DNA of 34,487 bases from Steroidobacteraceae bacterium (lineage in GTDB: Bacteria; Pseudomonadota; Gammaproteobacteria; Steroidobacterales; Steroidobacteraceae): NCBI GenBank assembly GCA_019683695.1, contig JADGHX010000002.1:71846-106332 (forward strand), in the 5' to 3' direction. Positions 18,501 through 27,250 of the stretch are shown here, piece by piece. The position numbers were made by a program, and so were the translations under genes. Every line of letters begins with the position of its first letter. Position 1 is the stretch's first letter. The notes under the pieces are model-generated. The model saw only the letters and a program-made list of their open reading frames with translations. It was not told where the DNA came from and did no database searches.

Positions 18501-19016
18501 ATGCCCGAGATTCCCGTTCTGGAGGCCGCACCCGGACAGGTTGCCGCTTCGCCACGCAAGACAGCGCTGTGGGTGATGGCCACATCCCTGCTGCTGGTTC
18601 TCGTGCTGGGGGCGGGTGCCGTGGGGGCGTGGTACATGATTACCACCGCCGCCGAGAAGAATGCAGCCGCTCCCGCAGAGGAAAAGCCCGTACGTCCGCC
18701 GCTCTACGTGGCGCTCGATCCGCCGTTCGTCGTCAATTTCGAGGCCGACCAGCTCGTGCGCTTCCTGCAGGTGACCGTGCAGGTGATGTCGCGCGATCCG
18801 AACACGGTGGACGTGATCAAGGCCAACGATCCGGTCGTGCGCAACGATCTGCTGCTGCTCCTCGCGAACCAGAAGTACGAGACCCTCGCGACGCGCGAGG
18901 GCAAGGAGAAGCTGCGCCAGCAGTCGCTCGACGTGGTGCGCAAGGTCGTGAAGAACGCCGGCGGCAAGCCGGAGCTGGTTGAAGCCGTCTATTTCACGAG
19001 CTTCGTGATGCAGTAG
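18501..19016 (+). CDS. fliL: flagellar basal body-associated protein FliL
   Basis: FliL is a single-pass inner-membrane protein around the stator units that supports torque and rotor-stator engagement. From ATG 18501 it has 171 residues: a short cytoplasmic N-terminus, one membrane segment at about 24-46 (LWVMATSLLLVLVLGAGAVG), a linker, and a periplasmic stomatin-like domain with PPLYVALDPPFVVNFEADQL, RFLQVTVQVMSRD and the C-terminal VEAVYFTSFVMQ. The frame can be extended to an ATG at 18441, but that codon lies in the sigma54 promoter, and AAGG precedes 18501 at proper spacing. It leads the fliLMNOPQR-flhB block. Confidence 0.95.
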   Translation: MPEIPVLEAAPGQVAASPRKTALWVMATSLLLVLVLGAGAVGAWYMITTAAEKNAAAPAEEKPVRPPLYVALDPPFVVNFEADQLVRFLQVTVQVMSRDPNTVDVIKANDPVVRNDLLLLLANQKYETLATREGKEKLRQQSLDVVRKVVKNAGGKPELVEAVYFTSFVMQ

Positions 19017-19033
19017 CTGCGGAGCGCATTTCC

Positions 19034-20044
19034 GTGAACGACCAGCAGAAGATCCTCAACCAGGACGAAATCGATGCCCTGATTCACGGCATGGATCAGG
19101 GCACCGTGAACACCGATCCGGTGCCGGTCGAAGGCGAGGTCCGCCCGTACGACTTCCAGAACCAGATGCGCATCGTGCGCGGGCGCATGCCGACGCTCGA
19201 GATGATCAACGAGCGCTTCGCACGCCTGTTCCGCACGAACCTGTACAGCCTGCTGCGCCGGTCCCCGGAAGTGGCGGTGAATCCGGTCGAGATGAAGAAG
19301 TTCAGCGAGTACGTGCACACGCTGCACGTGCCCACGAGCCTCAACCTCGTGCGCATTCACCCGCTGCGCGGCACGGCGCTCATCCTGCTCGAGCCGCGCC
19401 TCGTGTTCGCCATCGTGGACAACTTCTTCGGCGGCAACGGCCGGCACGCGAAGATCGAAGGCCGTGACTTCACGGCGACCGAGAGCCGCATCATTCACAT
19501 CGTGCTGAAGACCGCCTTTCAGGATCTGCGCGAGGCCTGGTCGCACGTCGCCTCGATCGAGGTCGAATACATCCAGTCCGAGCTCAATCCGGCGTTCGCC
19601 AACATCGTGAGCCCCTCCGAAGTGGTGGTGGTGACGAGCTTCCACGTGGAGCTCGAAGGCGGTGGCGGCGACGTTCACGTGACGATGCCCTACTCCATGA
19701 TCGAGCCGCTGCGCGAGCAGCTCGACTCGGGCGTGACGAGCGACCGCATGGAGCACGATGAGCGCTGGGCCCAGAGCCTGAAGGAAGAGATCGACGATGC
19801 GGAGGTGGAGCTCACCACCGTGCTCGGCCGATCGCAGATCACGCTCGGGGAGCTGCTGAATCTCAAGCCCGGAGACATCGTGCCCTGCGACTTCAACGGC
19901 AAGGTCACGGTGCTCGCCGAGCGTGTACCCGTCTTCCGCGGCAGCTTCGGCGTTTCCCGCGGCCAGCAGGCCGTGAAGGTGGAAGAACGCGTGCGCCGGC
20001 CGCGCGGCCTGACATTGGACAACGCGATTCTCAAGAAAGCCTGA
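19034..20044 (+). CDS. fliM: flagellar motor switch protein FliM
   Basis: FliM is the C-ring protein that receives phosphorylated CheY. The 336 residues begin with the CheY-binding peptide ILNQDEIDALIHGM, followed by the CheC/CheX-like middle domain with RPYDFQNQMRIVRGRMPTLE, NERFARLFRTNL and GTALILLEPRLVFAIVDNFF. The C-terminal SpoA domain (about 255-325) contains TTVLGRSQITLGELLNLKPG. The start is a GTG at 19034 with GGAG nine bases upstream. It is nine bases from fliN. Confidence 0.98.
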   Translation: MNDQQKILNQDEIDALIHGMDQGTVNTDPVPVEGEVRPYDFQNQMRIVRGRMPTLEMINERFARLFRTNLYSLLRRSPEVAVNPVEMKKFSEYVHTLHVPTSLNLVRIHPLRGTALILLEPRLVFAIVDNFFGGNGRHAKIEGRDFTATESRIIHIVLKTAFQDLREAWSHVASIEVEYIQSELNPAFANIVSPSEVVVVTSFHVELEGGGGDVHVTMPYSMIEPLREQLDSGVTSDRMEHDERWAQSLKEEIDDAEVELTTVLGRSQITLGELLNLKPGDIVPCDFNGKVTVLAERVPVFRGSFGVSRGQQAVKVEERVRRPRGLTLDNAILKKA

Positions 20045-20053
20045 GGACCTCAC

Positions 20054-20389
20054 ATGAGCGCTCAAGCAGCCGCACAGGCGGCTCAATTCGACACCCTGAA
20101 GGACGACGCCACCGCCGAAGGCGGCAAGGACGTCAACCTCGAGGTGATCCTCGACGTGCCGGTGACGCTGTCCATGGAAGTGGGGCGTACCCGCATTCCG
20201 ATCCGCAATCTCCTGCAGCTGAATCAAGGTTCCGTGGTGGAGCTCGACCGCGCTGCCGGTGAGCCGCTCGACGTGTTCGTGAACGGCACGCTCGTCGCGC
20301 ACGGCGAAGTGGTGGTCGTGAACGAAAAGTTCGGCATTCGTCTCACCGACGTGATCAGCCCGGCCGAGCGCATTCGCAAGCTGAAGTAA
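20054..20389 (+). CDS. fliN: flagellar motor switch protein FliN
   Basis: FliN is the SpoA-domain protein at the base of the C-ring and a docking site for FliH. The 111-residue product has a short Ala-rich N-terminus and the full domain: [40 protein letters not shown], then [20 protein letters not shown] and [10 protein letters not shown] at the C-terminus. Its length is normal for the short gammaproteobacterial form. The stop TAA is directly followed by the fliO ATG. Confidence 0.98.
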   Translation: MSAQAAAQAAQFDTLKDDATAEGGKDVNLEVILDVPVTLSMEVGRTRIPIRNLLQLNQGSVVELDRAAGEPLDVFVNGTLVAHGEVVVVNEKFGIRLTDVISPAERIRKLK

Positions 20390-20842
20390 ATGCGCCGTCA
20401 GTTGTTCATCTTCGTGGCCCTGCTTGCAGGGGCTGGCGCGAGCGCCCAGACCGAACGGCCGTTCGCGGCACCCGCCGCTGTGGAGCAGGCTGTGCCACCG
20501 GGCATCGGCAGCCTCGGACAGGTGACGCTGTCCCTCGGCCTGGTGCTTGCCGCCATCTTCGCCGCGGCCTGGGTGCTGCGCCGGATGCGCAACTTCGGTC
20601 GCCCCGCTGCCGGCGCACTCGACGTGCTCGCGGATATGCCTCTCGGGCAGAAGGAGCGCGCCGTGCTCATTCGTGTGGGCACGACACAGATTCTGCTCGG
20701 TGTGGCGCCGGGCCGCGTCTCGACGCTGCACGTGCTGACCGAGCCTGTGCAGATCACGCCGCCCGCGTCGGCGGACGCTGCGGGCGCCGCAGACCAACCG
20801 ACATTCAAGTCTCTGCTGCTGAAGAGTCTCGGAAAGCGATGA
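20390..20842 (+). CDS. fliO: flagellar biosynthetic protein FliO
   Basis: FliO is an inner-membrane helper that stabilises FliP during export-gate assembly. The 150 residues begin with a signal-peptide-like stretch ([18 protein letters not shown]), then a membrane segment near 44-62 ([20 protein letters not shown]), and a cytoplasmic part with [20 protein letters not shown] and [20 protein letters not shown], typical of FliO. It directly follows fliN with no intergenic base and overlaps fliP as ATGA. Confidence 0.92.
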   Translation: MRRQLFIFVALLAGAGASAQTERPFAAPAAVEQAVPPGIGSLGQVTLSLGLVLAAIFAAAWVLRRMRNFGRPAAGALDVLADMPLGQKERAVLIRVGTTQILLGVAPGRVSTLHVLTEPVQITPPASADAAGAADQPTFKSLLLKSLGKR

Positions 20843-21645
20843 GCGCCACGTTGAACATTCAGCGTGTTTTGCGGCTGGCGATTGTGCTCGCAGTAGCCAT
20901 CGCCGCCGCGTTGCTCGTTCCTGAGAGCGCATTCGCGCAGAGTGCGCCAGCGCCGGTTTCACTTCCCGCCCTGACAGCAGTCACCGTTCAGAGCACACCC
21001 GGCGGCGGTCAGACGTACTCGCTGACCCTGCAGGTGCTGCTGCTGATGACGGCGCTCACCCTGCTGCCGGCGATCCTGCTCATGATGACCTCGTTCACGC
21101 GCATCGTGATCGTGCTGGGCATCCTGCGGCAGGCGCTCGGTGCGGGGCAGACGCCACCCAATCAGGTGCTCATCGGCCTGTCCCTGTTCCTCACGATGTT
21201 CGTGATGGCTCCCGTCATCGACCGCGTGAACACCGAGGCCGTGCAGCCGTATCTCGCCGGCAGCCTGGATTCCGTGACGGCGATGCAGAAGGCGGTCGTT
21301 CCGCTCAAGAAATTCATGCTGGATCAGACCCGCGAGAGCGACATCGCAACGTTCGTGCGGATCTCCGGCGGCCAGGGCTACGCGACGCCGCAGGATGTGC
21401 CGATGAGCGTGCTCGTGCCGGCGTTCGTCACGAGCGAGCTCAAGACGGCGTTCCTCATCGGGTTCCTGATTTTCATCCCGTTCGTGATCATCGACCTGGT
21501 GGTCGCCAGCGTGCTCATGTCCATGGGCATGATGATGCTGTCGCCGGTGCTGATCTCGCTGCCGTTCAAACTGATGCTGTTCGTTCTGGTCGATGGCTGG
21601 TCGCTCGTCATGGGCACGCTGGCATCGAGCTTCTACACCACCTGA
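20839..21645 (+). CDS. fliP: flagellar type III export gate protein FliP
   Basis: FliP forms the pentameric core of the FliPQR export gate in the membrane. The 268 residues have a cleavable signal peptide (about 1-34, ending ESAFAQ), then [55 protein letters not shown] and the conserved periplasmic loop region with [14 protein letters not shown]. The C-terminal membrane segments include [34 protein letters not shown] and [16 protein letters not shown]. Its length is normal. It overlaps fliO by 4 bp. Confidence 0.98.
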   Translation: MSATLNIQRVLRLAIVLAVAIAAALLVPESAFAQSAPAPVSLPALTAVTVQSTPGGGQTYSLTLQVLLLMTALTLLPAILLMMTSFTRIVIVLGILRQALGAGQTPPNQVLIGLSLFLTMFVMAPVIDRVNTEAVQPYLAGSLDSVTAMQKAVVPLKKFMLDQTRESDIATFVRISGGQGYATPQDVPMSVLVPAFVTSELKTAFLIGFLIFIPFVIIDLVVASVLMSMGMMMLSPVLISLPFKLMLFVLVDGWSLVMGTLASSFYTT

Positions 21646-21655
21646 AGGCACTCCC

Positions 21656-21925
21656 TTGACGCCCGAAACCGTAATGACCGTTGGCCAGCGCGCCCTCGAG
21701 ATCACGCTGCTCCTCGCGGCGCCGCTGCTGCTCGTGGCGCTGGTCACGGGCCTCGTCGTCGGCGCATTCCAGGCCGCGACGCAGATCAACGAGATGACGC
21801 TCTCGTTCATCCCGAAACTGCTGGCGATGGCGGCAACGCTGGTCATCGCCGGCCCCTGGATGCTGAAGGTGATCGTCAGCTACACGCGCGAGCTGATCCG
21901 CAGCATCCCCATGCTCATCAGCTGA
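21656..21925 (+). CDS. fliQ: flagellar type III export gate protein FliQ
   Basis: FliQ is a two-helix membrane protein of the export gate. Starting at TTG 21656 gives MTPETVMTVGQRALEITLL, which aligns from the first residue with E. coli FliQ (MTPESVMMMG) and gives 89 residues, the family's usual length. AAGG lies seven bases upstream. The next in-frame ATG, six codons in, would clip the N-terminus, and upstream extension to 21593 would run through fliP. The body shows APLLLVALVTGLVVGAFQAA, TQINEMTLSFIPKLLAM and IAGPWMLKVIVSYTREL. Confidence 0.95.
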   Translation: MTPETVMTVGQRALEITLLLAAPLLLVALVTGLVVGAFQAATQINEMTLSFIPKLLAMAATLVIAGPWMLKVIVSYTRELIRSIPMLIS

Positions 21926-21953
21926 CCTGCGCGCACGCACCCTGGGATACACC

Positions 21954-22733
21954 GTGATCACCCTGACCACAGGCCAGCTCGAAGCGTGGATCGGCCAGCT
22001 CTTCTGGCCCTTCGTGCGCATCGGTGCGTGCTTCATGGTGGCACCGGCGTTCGGCGCGCTGTTCGTGCCCGCGCGTGTGCGGCTGGTGCTCGCCGGCGCG
22101 GTGGCGTTCCTGGTTGCACCCCTTGTTTCCTCGCCCGCCGTCGCGCCGTTCTCCTGGGCCGGCGTCATCATCACGATTCAGCAGATCATCATCGGCGTGG
22201 CGCTGGGCTTCGCGCTGCAGGTGCTGTTCGATGCGGTCACGATGGGCGGGCAGCTCCTGGCGAACAGCATGGGCCTGTCGTTCGCGTTCAACGTGGACCC
22301 GATGCGCGGCACCGGCACCGCGGCGCTGGGGCAGCTTTACGCGCTGCTCGTGATGCTCACGTTTCTCGCGCTCGACGGGCATCTTGCGATCATCGAAGCG
22401 CTCGTGAACGGATTCCGCACGCTGCCCATCGGCGAAACCGGCCTCGGAAGCGCGCAGCTGTGGACGCTCGTGAGCTGGGGCACCACGATCTTCTCGGGCG
22501 CGCTGGCGGTGGCGCTGCCGGGTCTCACGGCGCTGCTCATCGTGAACATCGCGTTCGGTGTCATGAGCCGCGCGGCGCCCACGCTCAATCTCTTCGCCGT
22601 CGGCTTCCCGATCTCGCTCGTCTTCGGGCTCGTGATCGCGCTCGTCGGTCTGCCTTCGCTGCAGACGAGCTTCGTGCGTCTGCTCGAGCAGGGCTTCCTG
22701 CTCGTGGCGTCACTGCTTTCCGGAGGGCCGTGA
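21954..22733 (+). CDS. fliR: flagellar type III export gate protein FliR
   Basis: FliR completes the FliPQR gate and contacts FlhB. The 259-residue protein is almost wholly hydrophobic with about six membrane segments. It has the N-terminal LFWPFVRIGACFMVAPAFGA and VPARVRLVLAGAVAFLVAP, the segment TIQQIIIGVALGFALQVLFD, the conserved MGLSFAFNVDP, and the later AVALPGLTALLIVNIAFGVM and PTLNLFAVGFPISLVFGL. The start is a GTG at 21954, 28 bases after fliQ. It ends three bases before flhB. Confidence 0.97.
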   Translation: MITLTTGQLEAWIGQLFWPFVRIGACFMVAPAFGALFVPARVRLVLAGAVAFLVAPLVSSPAVAPFSWAGVIITIQQIIIGVALGFALQVLFDAVTMGGQLLANSMGLSFAFNVDPMRGTGTAALGQLYALLVMLTFLALDGHLAIIEALVNGFRTLPIGETGLGSAQLWTLVSWGTTIFSGALAVALPGLTALLIVNIAFGVMSRAAPTLNLFAVGFPISLVFGLVIALVGLPSLQTSFVRLLEQGFLLVASLLSGGP

Positions 22734-22736
22734 GCC

Positions 22737-23858
22737 ATGGCCGGGCCAGACGCTGAACGCACAGAACGACCGACACCGAAGCGCCTCGAGGAGGCGCGCA
22801 AGAAGGGTCAGGTCCCGCGCTCACCGGAGCTGAACGCCGCCGCCGTTGTGCTGATCGCGGGCGCGGGGCTGTACCTGCTCGGTGGCGTACTGGGTTCGAG
22901 CCTCTTCGAGATGATGCGCACGCATCTCGCCCTGCCGCGCGAGCAAGCGCTCGATGAGACGCGGCTGATCCCGATGCTCAGCGCTTCGGCATGGCACGTT
23001 CTGGCGGGCTGTGCGCCGATTCTCGGGCTCACGCTCGTCGCGGCGCTGCTCGCGCCGCTGTCGATCGGCGGCTGGAATCTCACCTTCGACGTGCTCGCAC
23101 CGGATTTCACGCGTCTCAATCCCGTTTCGGGCTTCGGACGCATGTTCTCGACACGCGGCCTGGTCGAGCTCGCGAAGGCGTTCGCGAAGTTCGCGCTGCT
23201 CGCGCTCGTGGCCGCACTGTTCCTGTGGTCGCAAAGCGGTGAGCTTCTGGGCCTCGGCAGCGAGCCCACCGCAGCAGCGATCGGGCACGCCATTCGTCTC
23301 AGCGGGCAGGCCCTGCTGACATTGGCGGGCGCGCTCGCGCTGATCGCCGCGATCGACGTTCCCTGGCAGCTCTTCCAGCACACGCAGCAGCTGCGGATGA
23401 CTCGCGAGGAAATCCGCGAGGAAATGAAGGAGTCGGAGGGCAACCCGGAGATCAAGGGACGCATTCGCCAGGCGCAGCAGGCCGTGGCTCAGCGTCGCAT
23501 GATGCAGAAGGTGCCGCAGGCCGACGTGGTGGTCACGAACCCCACGCACTACGCCGTCGCCCTGAAGTACGACGAGAAGCGCATGCGTGCGCCGATCGTC
23601 GTTGCGAAGGGCGCCGACGCGATTGCCGCACGCATTCGCGAGGTGGCCACCGAGCACAACGTGCCGATCGTCGAGGCTCCGCCGCTCGCTCGCGCGCTGT
23701 TCCGCGTGGATCTCGATGCGGAAGTGCCCGCCGCCCTGTACGTGGCCGTCGCTCAGGTGCTCACGTACGTGTATCAGCTCCGCGCCGCGCGCCGCGACGG
23801 AACGCCGCCGCCGGTGCCGCCCACCATCGATCCGTCCGTCGAGCAGACGAAGCACTAA
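22737..23858 (+). CDS. flhB: flagellar export switch protein FlhB
   Basis: FlhB controls the order of flagellar export through autocleavage of its cytoplasmic domain. The 373 residues start with the typical ERTERPTPKRLEEARKKGQV and PRSPELNAA, followed by four membrane segments (about 29-52, 85-110, 140-165, 180-210). The cytoplasmic linker with LRMTREEIREEMKESEGNPE leads to the cleavage motif NPTH at residues 268-271 (VVVTNPTHYAVALKYD). The tail is Pro-rich. FlhB acts with FliK, which is encoded in the same window. Confidence 0.98.
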   Translation: MAGPDAERTERPTPKRLEEARKKGQVPRSPELNAAAVVLIAGAGLYLLGGVLGSSLFEMMRTHLALPREQALDETRLIPMLSASAWHVLAGCAPILGLTLVAALLAPLSIGGWNLTFDVLAPDFTRLNPVSGFGRMFSTRGLVELAKAFAKFALLALVAALFLWSQSGELLGLGSEPTAAAIGHAIRLSGQALLTLAGALALIAAIDVPWQLFQHTQQLRMTREEIREEMKESEGNPEIKGRIRQAQQAVAQRRMMQKVPQADVVVTNPTHYAVALKYDEKRMRAPIVVAKGADAIAARIREVATEHNVPIVEAPPLARALFRVDLDAEVPAALYVAVAQVLTYVYQLRAARRDGTPPPVPPTIDPSVEQTKH

Positions 23859-23861
23859 CCC

Positions 23862-25952
23862 ATGGCCATTGCCACGACAGCCCCTCTTTCCTTCAAAACG
23901 CTGCTGAAGTCCGGCCTCGGCGTGCCGCTCGGCGTGCTGGGCGTGCTTTCGATGGTGGTGCTGCCGCTGCCGCCGATCGCTCTCGATGCGCTGTTCACCT
24001 TCAACATCGCGCTCTCCATCGTGATCGTGATGTCGGTGTTCTATGTGTCGCGGCCGGTGGACTTCGGCGTTTTCCCCACGATCCTGCTCCTCGCCACCCT
24101 GCTGAGACTCGCGCTGAACGTGGCGTCTACTCGCGTGGTGCTGCTGCACGGGCACACCGGATCGCACGCCGCGGGCCAGGTGATCGAGTCCTTCGGCGAG
24201 TTCGTCATCGGCGGCAACTTCGCCGTGGGCGTCGTGGTGTTCATCATCCTCACGATCATCAACTTCGTGGTGGTAACCAAGGGCTCCGGACGCATCTCCG
24301 AGGTGAGCGCGCGCTTCACCCTCGACGCCATGCCGGGCAAGCAGATGGCCATCGATGCGGACCTGAACGCCGGGCTCATCACACAGGACGAGGCACGCGC
24401 GCGTCGCGCCGAGGTGCGCGCCGAAGCGGACTTCTACGGCTCGATGGACGGTGCCAGCAAGTTTGTCCGCGGCGACGCCATCGCGGGCATCCTGATTCTG
24501 TTCATCAACATCGTCGGCGGACTCGTGATCGGCGTGATGGTGCACGACATGCCCTTCTCCGCGGCGAGCCGCACGTACACCCTGCTCACCATCGGCGATG
24601 GCCTGGTGACGCAGATTCCCGCCCTGCTGCTGTCGACGGCCGTGGCCATCATCGTGACCCGCATGTCCGGCTCGCAGGACATGAGCGGCGAAATGGGCCG
24701 GCAGCTCTTCCGTCAGCCGAAGGCGCTCGCCGTGGCCGCCGGGCTGCTCGGTGTGATGGGCGTGGTCCCGGGCATGCCGAACCTCGCGTTCCTCACGATG
24801 GCCGGCATTGCGGGCTACGCCGCGTGGCTGATCCGCAAACGGACGAGCCAGCCTGCAAAAACCGAGGTACAGGTCGCCGAGGCGGCGCCGCCTCCCCCGC
24901 CTGAAGCGCGCGAGCTGTCGTGGGATGACGTGCAGCCCGTGGACCTGCTCGGCCTCGAGGTCGGCTACCGGCTCGTGCCGCTCGTGAACAAGAACCAGAA
25001 CGGTGACCTGCTGGCGCGCATTCGGGGCGTGCGCCGCAAGCTCTCGCAGGAGCTGGGCTTCCTCGTTCCGGCGGTTCACATTCGCGACAACCTCGAATTG
25101 AGCCCGAATGGCTACCGCATCAATCTCGGCGGAGTCCCGGTCGGCGAAGGCATTGTCTATCCCGAGCGCGAGATGGCCCTGAATCCGGGGCGCGTTTTCG
25201 GGCAATTGAAAGGTATCGCCACGCGCGATCCCGCGTTCGGCATGGAAGCCGTGTGGATCGAGCCCTCCACTCGCGAGCATGCCCAGACGCTCGGCTACAC
25301 CGTCGTGGACGCCAGCACGGTCGTCGCCACGCATCTCAGTCACATCGTGCAGCTCCATGCGCACGAATTGCTGGGCCATGAAGAGGTGCAGCACCTGCTG
25401 AACCAGCTGGCCAAGACGGCTCCGAAGCTCGTTGAGGATCTCGTGCCGCGCGTGATGCCGCTGTCCGGCGTGGTGCGGGTGCTGCAAGGGCTGCTCATGG
25501 AGCGTGTGCCCATCCGGAACATCCGCACCATCATCGAGACGCTCGCGGAGCACGCGCCGCGCACGCAGGATCCGGCCGTTCTCCAGAACCACGTGCGCGT
25601 CGCGCTCGGCCGGCAGATCGTGCAGGACATCGCCGGCATCTCGGGCGAGCTGCCCGTCATCACACTCGATCCGGAGCTCGAGCGACTGCTGCAGAACTCA
25701 CTGGCCGGCACGAACACGGGCCAGAGCCCGGGTCTCGAGCCCGGTCTCGCCGAGCGGCTGCAGGCGCGTCTCGCCGAGTCCGCGCAGCGCCAGGAGCAAA
25801 GCGGCGAGCCGGCGGTACTGCTCGTGGCGCCGGCGCTGCGCCACGCCCTCGCGCGCTTCATTCGCGCGAGCGTTCCGGGCATGCACGTGCTGGCGTGGAA
25901 CGAAATTCCCGATAACCGGAAAGTCCGTCTCGTGACGGCCGTGGGGCGTTGA
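23862..25952 (+). CDS. flhA: flagellar type III export gate protein FlhA
   Basis: FlhA forms the nonameric export ring whose cytoplasmic domain docks chaperone-substrate complexes. The 696 residues have about eight membrane segments in the first half, for example VPLGVLGVLSMVVLPLPPIA and LLLATLLRLALNVASTRVVL. The conserved cytoplasmic loop after the fourth segment has GSGRISEVSARFTLDAMPGK and QMAIDADLNAGLI. A linker at about 330-350 precedes the cytoplasmic part, which contains LVPAVHIRDNLELSPNGYRI, GLLMERVPIRNIRTIIETLA and VRLVTAVGR at the end. It is three bases from flhB. Confidence 0.98.
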   Translation: MAIATTAPLSFKTLLKSGLGVPLGVLGVLSMVVLPLPPIALDALFTFNIALSIVIVMSVFYVSRPVDFGVFPTILLLATLLRLALNVASTRVVLLHGHTGSHAAGQVIESFGEFVIGGNFAVGVVVFIILTIINFVVVTKGSGRISEVSARFTLDAMPGKQMAIDADLNAGLITQDEARARRAEVRAEADFYGSMDGASKFVRGDAIAGILILFINIVGGLVIGVMVHDMPFSAASRTYTLLTIGDGLVTQIPALLLSTAVAIIVTRMSGSQDMSGEMGRQLFRQPKALAVAAGLLGVMGVVPGMPNLAFLTMAGIAGYAAWLIRKRTSQPAKTEVQVAEAAPPPPPEARELSWDDVQPVDLLGLEVGYRLVPLVNKNQNGDLLARIRGVRRKLSQELGFLVPAVHIRDNLELSPNGYRINLGGVPVGEGIVYPEREMALNPGRVFGQLKGIATRDPAFGMEAVWIEPSTREHAQTLGYTVVDASTVVATHLSHIVQLHAHELLGHEEVQHLLNQLAKTAPKLVEDLVPRVMPLSGVVRVLQGLLMERVPIRNIRTIIETLAEHAPRTQDPAVLQNHVRVALGRQIVQDIAGISGELPVITLDPELERLLQNSLAGTNTGQSPGLEPGLAERLQARLAESAQRQEQSGEPAVLLVAPALRHALARFIRASVPGMHVLAWNEIPDNRKVRLVTAVGR

Positions 25953-25981
25953 GGCGCCTCGCGCGATTACGGAGCTGATCG

Positions 25982-27250
25982 ATGAAGATCTCCAAATACA
26001 CGGCGAGGGACATGCGGCAGGCGCTGCGCCTGGTGCGTGAGCAGCTCGGACCCGATGCGGTCATCGTCTCCACGAAACGCCTGAAGGGCGGCGGCGTGGA
26101 AGTCACGGCCGCAATGGATTTCGATGTCGGACAACTCGAGGCCCAGGCCACCGCGGCCCCTGTGCGCGCGGAGGCCCGGGAACGCGCCGAGTCTGCTTCC
26201 GCCGCATCAGCCGACGAGGCGTACGCGGCAGCCGTGGAATCCTTCGCGGACTCCTATGCCCGGGTGCAAGCGGCCGCGCGCGCCGCGGCGTCCGACGATG
26301 CAGAGCTCGACGAGGATTCGGAGAAGGACGCGATGCGCAGCGAGCTGCGCAACTTGCGCCGCATTCTGGAGACGCAGCTCGCACACCTCGCCTGGAACGA
26401 CCTCACGCGTCGCGCACCCACGCACACCGAGATTCTTCGGGAGCTGACCGAAGTCGGGCTCACGCAGGACTTCGCGGCGCAGATCGTCGCCCAGCTCCCT
26501 TCAGGGGCGGACCTCACGCTCGCCCGCCGGCTCTCGATGTCCCTCATTGCCCAGCGCTTGCCCGTCACCGGTGACCGCTGGCTCGACACCGGCGGTCGTG
26601 TGGCGCTCATTGGCTCCACCGGCGTGGGCAAGACCACTTCGCTCGCGAAGCTCGCCGTGCGCTGGGTGCTTCGCCACGGAACCCGAAGCCTGGCACTGAT
26701 CTGCGCAGATGCGGTTCGCATTGGCGCGCACGACCAGATTCACGCGCTCGGGCAGATGCTCGACGTGCCCGTGTACACCGTCGAGAACTACGCGGAGCTT
26801 CCGAAGCTGCTCGAGACGCTGGCGCAACGTCGGTTCGTGCTCATCGACACGCCTGGCTCGAGCCAGCGCGACACGCAGCTCGCGGGGCGCCTTGCGCAAC
26901 TCGCCGGCGCGGGCTCCAACATCGAGACAGCACTCGTGCTGTCCGCCTGCACGCAGGCCGGCGCCATCGAGGAGACGGTGAAGCGCTTCGCGCCGGCCAA
27001 ACCCGCCAGCTGCCTCATCACGAAGGTGGACGAGGCCGCAAGCCTTGGCGGCGTGCTCTCCGTGCTCACGCGCGCGGACCTGCCCATTTCCTACGTGAGC
27101 GAGGGACAGCGGGTGCCCGAGGACCTGCGCCCCGCCCGCGCTCTCGAACTGGTTTCCAGTGCCGTGAAGCTCGCGAAGACGAGCGGCGCGGCCGCAGATG
27201 AAGACTTGCTGAGACGACGATATGGAGACATTGCGCATGCCCTCGCCTGA
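25982..27250 (+). CDS. flhF: flagellar biosynthesis GTPase FlhF
   Basis: FlhF is an SRP-type GTPase that marks the cell pole for flagellum assembly. The N-terminus has the family's MKISKYTARDMRQALRLVRE and LGPDAVIVSTK, then an acidic variable B-domain (about 45-120). The NG domain has Walker A GSTGVGKT at residues 211-218, VRIGAHDQIHALGQMLDVPV, the DTPG motif (VLIDTPGSSQRD) and the TKVD guanine motif followed by EAASLGGVL. At 422 residues it is of normal size. Its 3' end overlaps the reading frame of flhG in the longest form of that gene. Confidence 0.97.
   Translation: MKISKYTARDMRQALRLVREQLGPDAVIVSTKRLKGGGVEVTAAMDFDVGQLEAQATAAPVRAEARERAESASAASADEAYAAAVESFADSYARVQAAARAAASDDAELDEDSEKDAMRSELRNLRRILETQLAHLAWNDLTRRAPTHTEILRELTEVGLTQDFAAQIVAQLPSGADLTLARRLSMSLIAQRLPVTGDRWLDTGGRVALIGSTGVGKTTSLAKLAVRWVLRHGTRSLALICADAVRIGAHDQIHALGQMLDVPVYTVENYAELPKLLETLAQRRFVLIDTPGSSQRDTQLAGRLAQLAGAGSNIETALVLSACTQAGAIEETVKRFAPAKPASCLITKVDEAASLGGVLSVLTRADLPISYVSEGQRVPEDLRPARALELVSSAVKLAKTSGAAADEDLLRRRYGDIAHALA

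Noticed and set aside
18989-20962. 657-residue minus-strand open frame over fliM, fliN and fliO
   Set aside because: Antisense shadow; histidine-rich low-information sequence without motifs.
22821-25592. 923-residue open frame on the minus strand over flhB and flhA
   Set aside because: Shadow of high-GC coding sequence. It is His/Arg/Glu-rich with no domain and lies antisense to two certain genes.
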